Shown here: one piece after another, positions 5,644 to 5,905 of the stretch
How positions within the stretch are numbered: position 1 is the first letter of the stretch
How the letters are laid out: each line of letters starts with the position of its first letter
Assembly (NCBI GenBank): GCA_003525525.1
Contig: DQED01000038.1
Location: 1 to 5,905, forward strand
Direction of reading: 5' to 3'
DNA length: 5,905 bases
Source of the DNA: Desulfovibrio sp.
Lineage (GTDB): Bacteria > Desulfobacterota > Desulfovibrionia > Desulfovibrionales > Desulfovibrionaceae
The notes under the pieces: generated by a model
The model's input: the letters and a program-made list of their open reading frames with translations, nothing else
Told to the model about the DNA's origin: nothing
Database searches by the model: none
Translations under genes and position numbers: made by a program

Positions 5644-5905
5644 ATGAAGCACCGCTCACCCCCTTCGCGCGAGGACACGCTCAGCCTGGACGCCTTTGCC
5701 GCGCTCATGGCCGACTCGGCCGCCCTGCGCCGCCAGGCCGCCACCGCCATCCTCGCCGGCAGGCCCGTGCCGGCCGAAACCAGCGCCGCCCTGGCGCAAT
5801 GCCGCGACGTTGTGGACGAAGCCGTGGACCGCGACGGCATGGCCGTGTTGCCCGTGGACGAGGACCGCGTTCTGCGCCTGGACCTCTCCGAAGAGGCCGG
5901 GCAGC
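5644..5905 (+). CDS. Hypothetical protein, N-terminal part (cut by window end)
   Basis: An open frame begins with ATG at 5644 and runs to the right edge with no stop, giving 87 complete codons. A Shine-Dalgarno AAGGA (5632-5636) lies 7 nt upstream. The third codon positions are almost all G or C, the coding signature of the other genes here, so I judge it real. The visible protein begins MKHRSPPSREDTLSLDAF, is about one fifth alanine, rich in Asp, Glu and Arg, and looks mostly helical and soluble, with no signal peptide, membrane segment or known motif. I do not recognise it. It is divergent from the DHH gene and shares the 178-bp upstream region with it, which leaves room for joint regulation. 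Confidence 0.7.
   Translation, partial: MKHRSPPSREDTLSLDAFAALMADSAALRRQAATAILAGRPVPAETSAALAQCRDVVDEAVDRDGMAVLPVDEDRVLRLDLSEEAGQ

Noticed and set aside
4551..5840. A 429-residue DHH protein starting at 5840
   Set aside because: The extra N-terminal part runs over the promoter, the terminator-like hairpin and the divergent gene, and the DHH fold begins exactly at the ATG at 5465.

Overview
This window reads as a piece of a high-GC, anaerobic bacterial chromosome. The strongly G/C-ending codons, the ferredoxin-linked 2-oxoacid oxidoreductase cluster and the protein styles fit the Desulfovibrio group of sulfate reducers; that placement is inference, since no rRNA or marker gene is present. Seven genes lie head to tail on the minus strand from about 5465 down to 46, and one truncated gene runs off the right edge on the plus strand.

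Right part (5466-5905): a 178-bp divergent intergenic region separates a DHH-family phosphoesterase gene (minus) from an unrecognised gene (plus, N-terminal 87 codons only). It holds a good sigma70-type promoter candidate for the minus strand, a GC-rich hairpin followed by six T's between that promoter and the DHH start codon (a possible attenuator), an 8-bp inverted repeat and a pair of TTTTTCCT direct repeats.

Middle part (2784-5465, minus): the DHH phosphoesterase gene overlaps lipB (octanoyltransferase, lipoate synthesis) by 14 nt. lipB is followed after 20 nt by queA (queuosine tRNA modification), which appears to start at TTG. These are housekeeping and cofactor genes with no evident shared pathway.

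Left part (46-2670, minus): a four-gene cluster in the order ferredoxin (delta), alpha, beta, gamma encodes a complete four-subunit 2-oxoacid:ferredoxin oxidoreductase. The alpha subunit looks most like VorB-type (2-oxoisovalerate) enzymes, but the substrate cannot be settled from sequence alone. The genes abut or overlap and have good Shine-Dalgarno sites, as expected for stoichiometric subunits. A 113-bp gap with a strong 8-bp hairpin lies between queA and this cluster. Past the gamma stop codon is a 37-nt almost pure polypyrimidine/polypurine tract, possibly the ribosome-binding region of another gene just outside the window.

I see no mobile element, CRISPR array, tRNA or rRNA. I do not see a clearly novel system. 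The most interesting signal is the terminator-like leader of the DHH gene.
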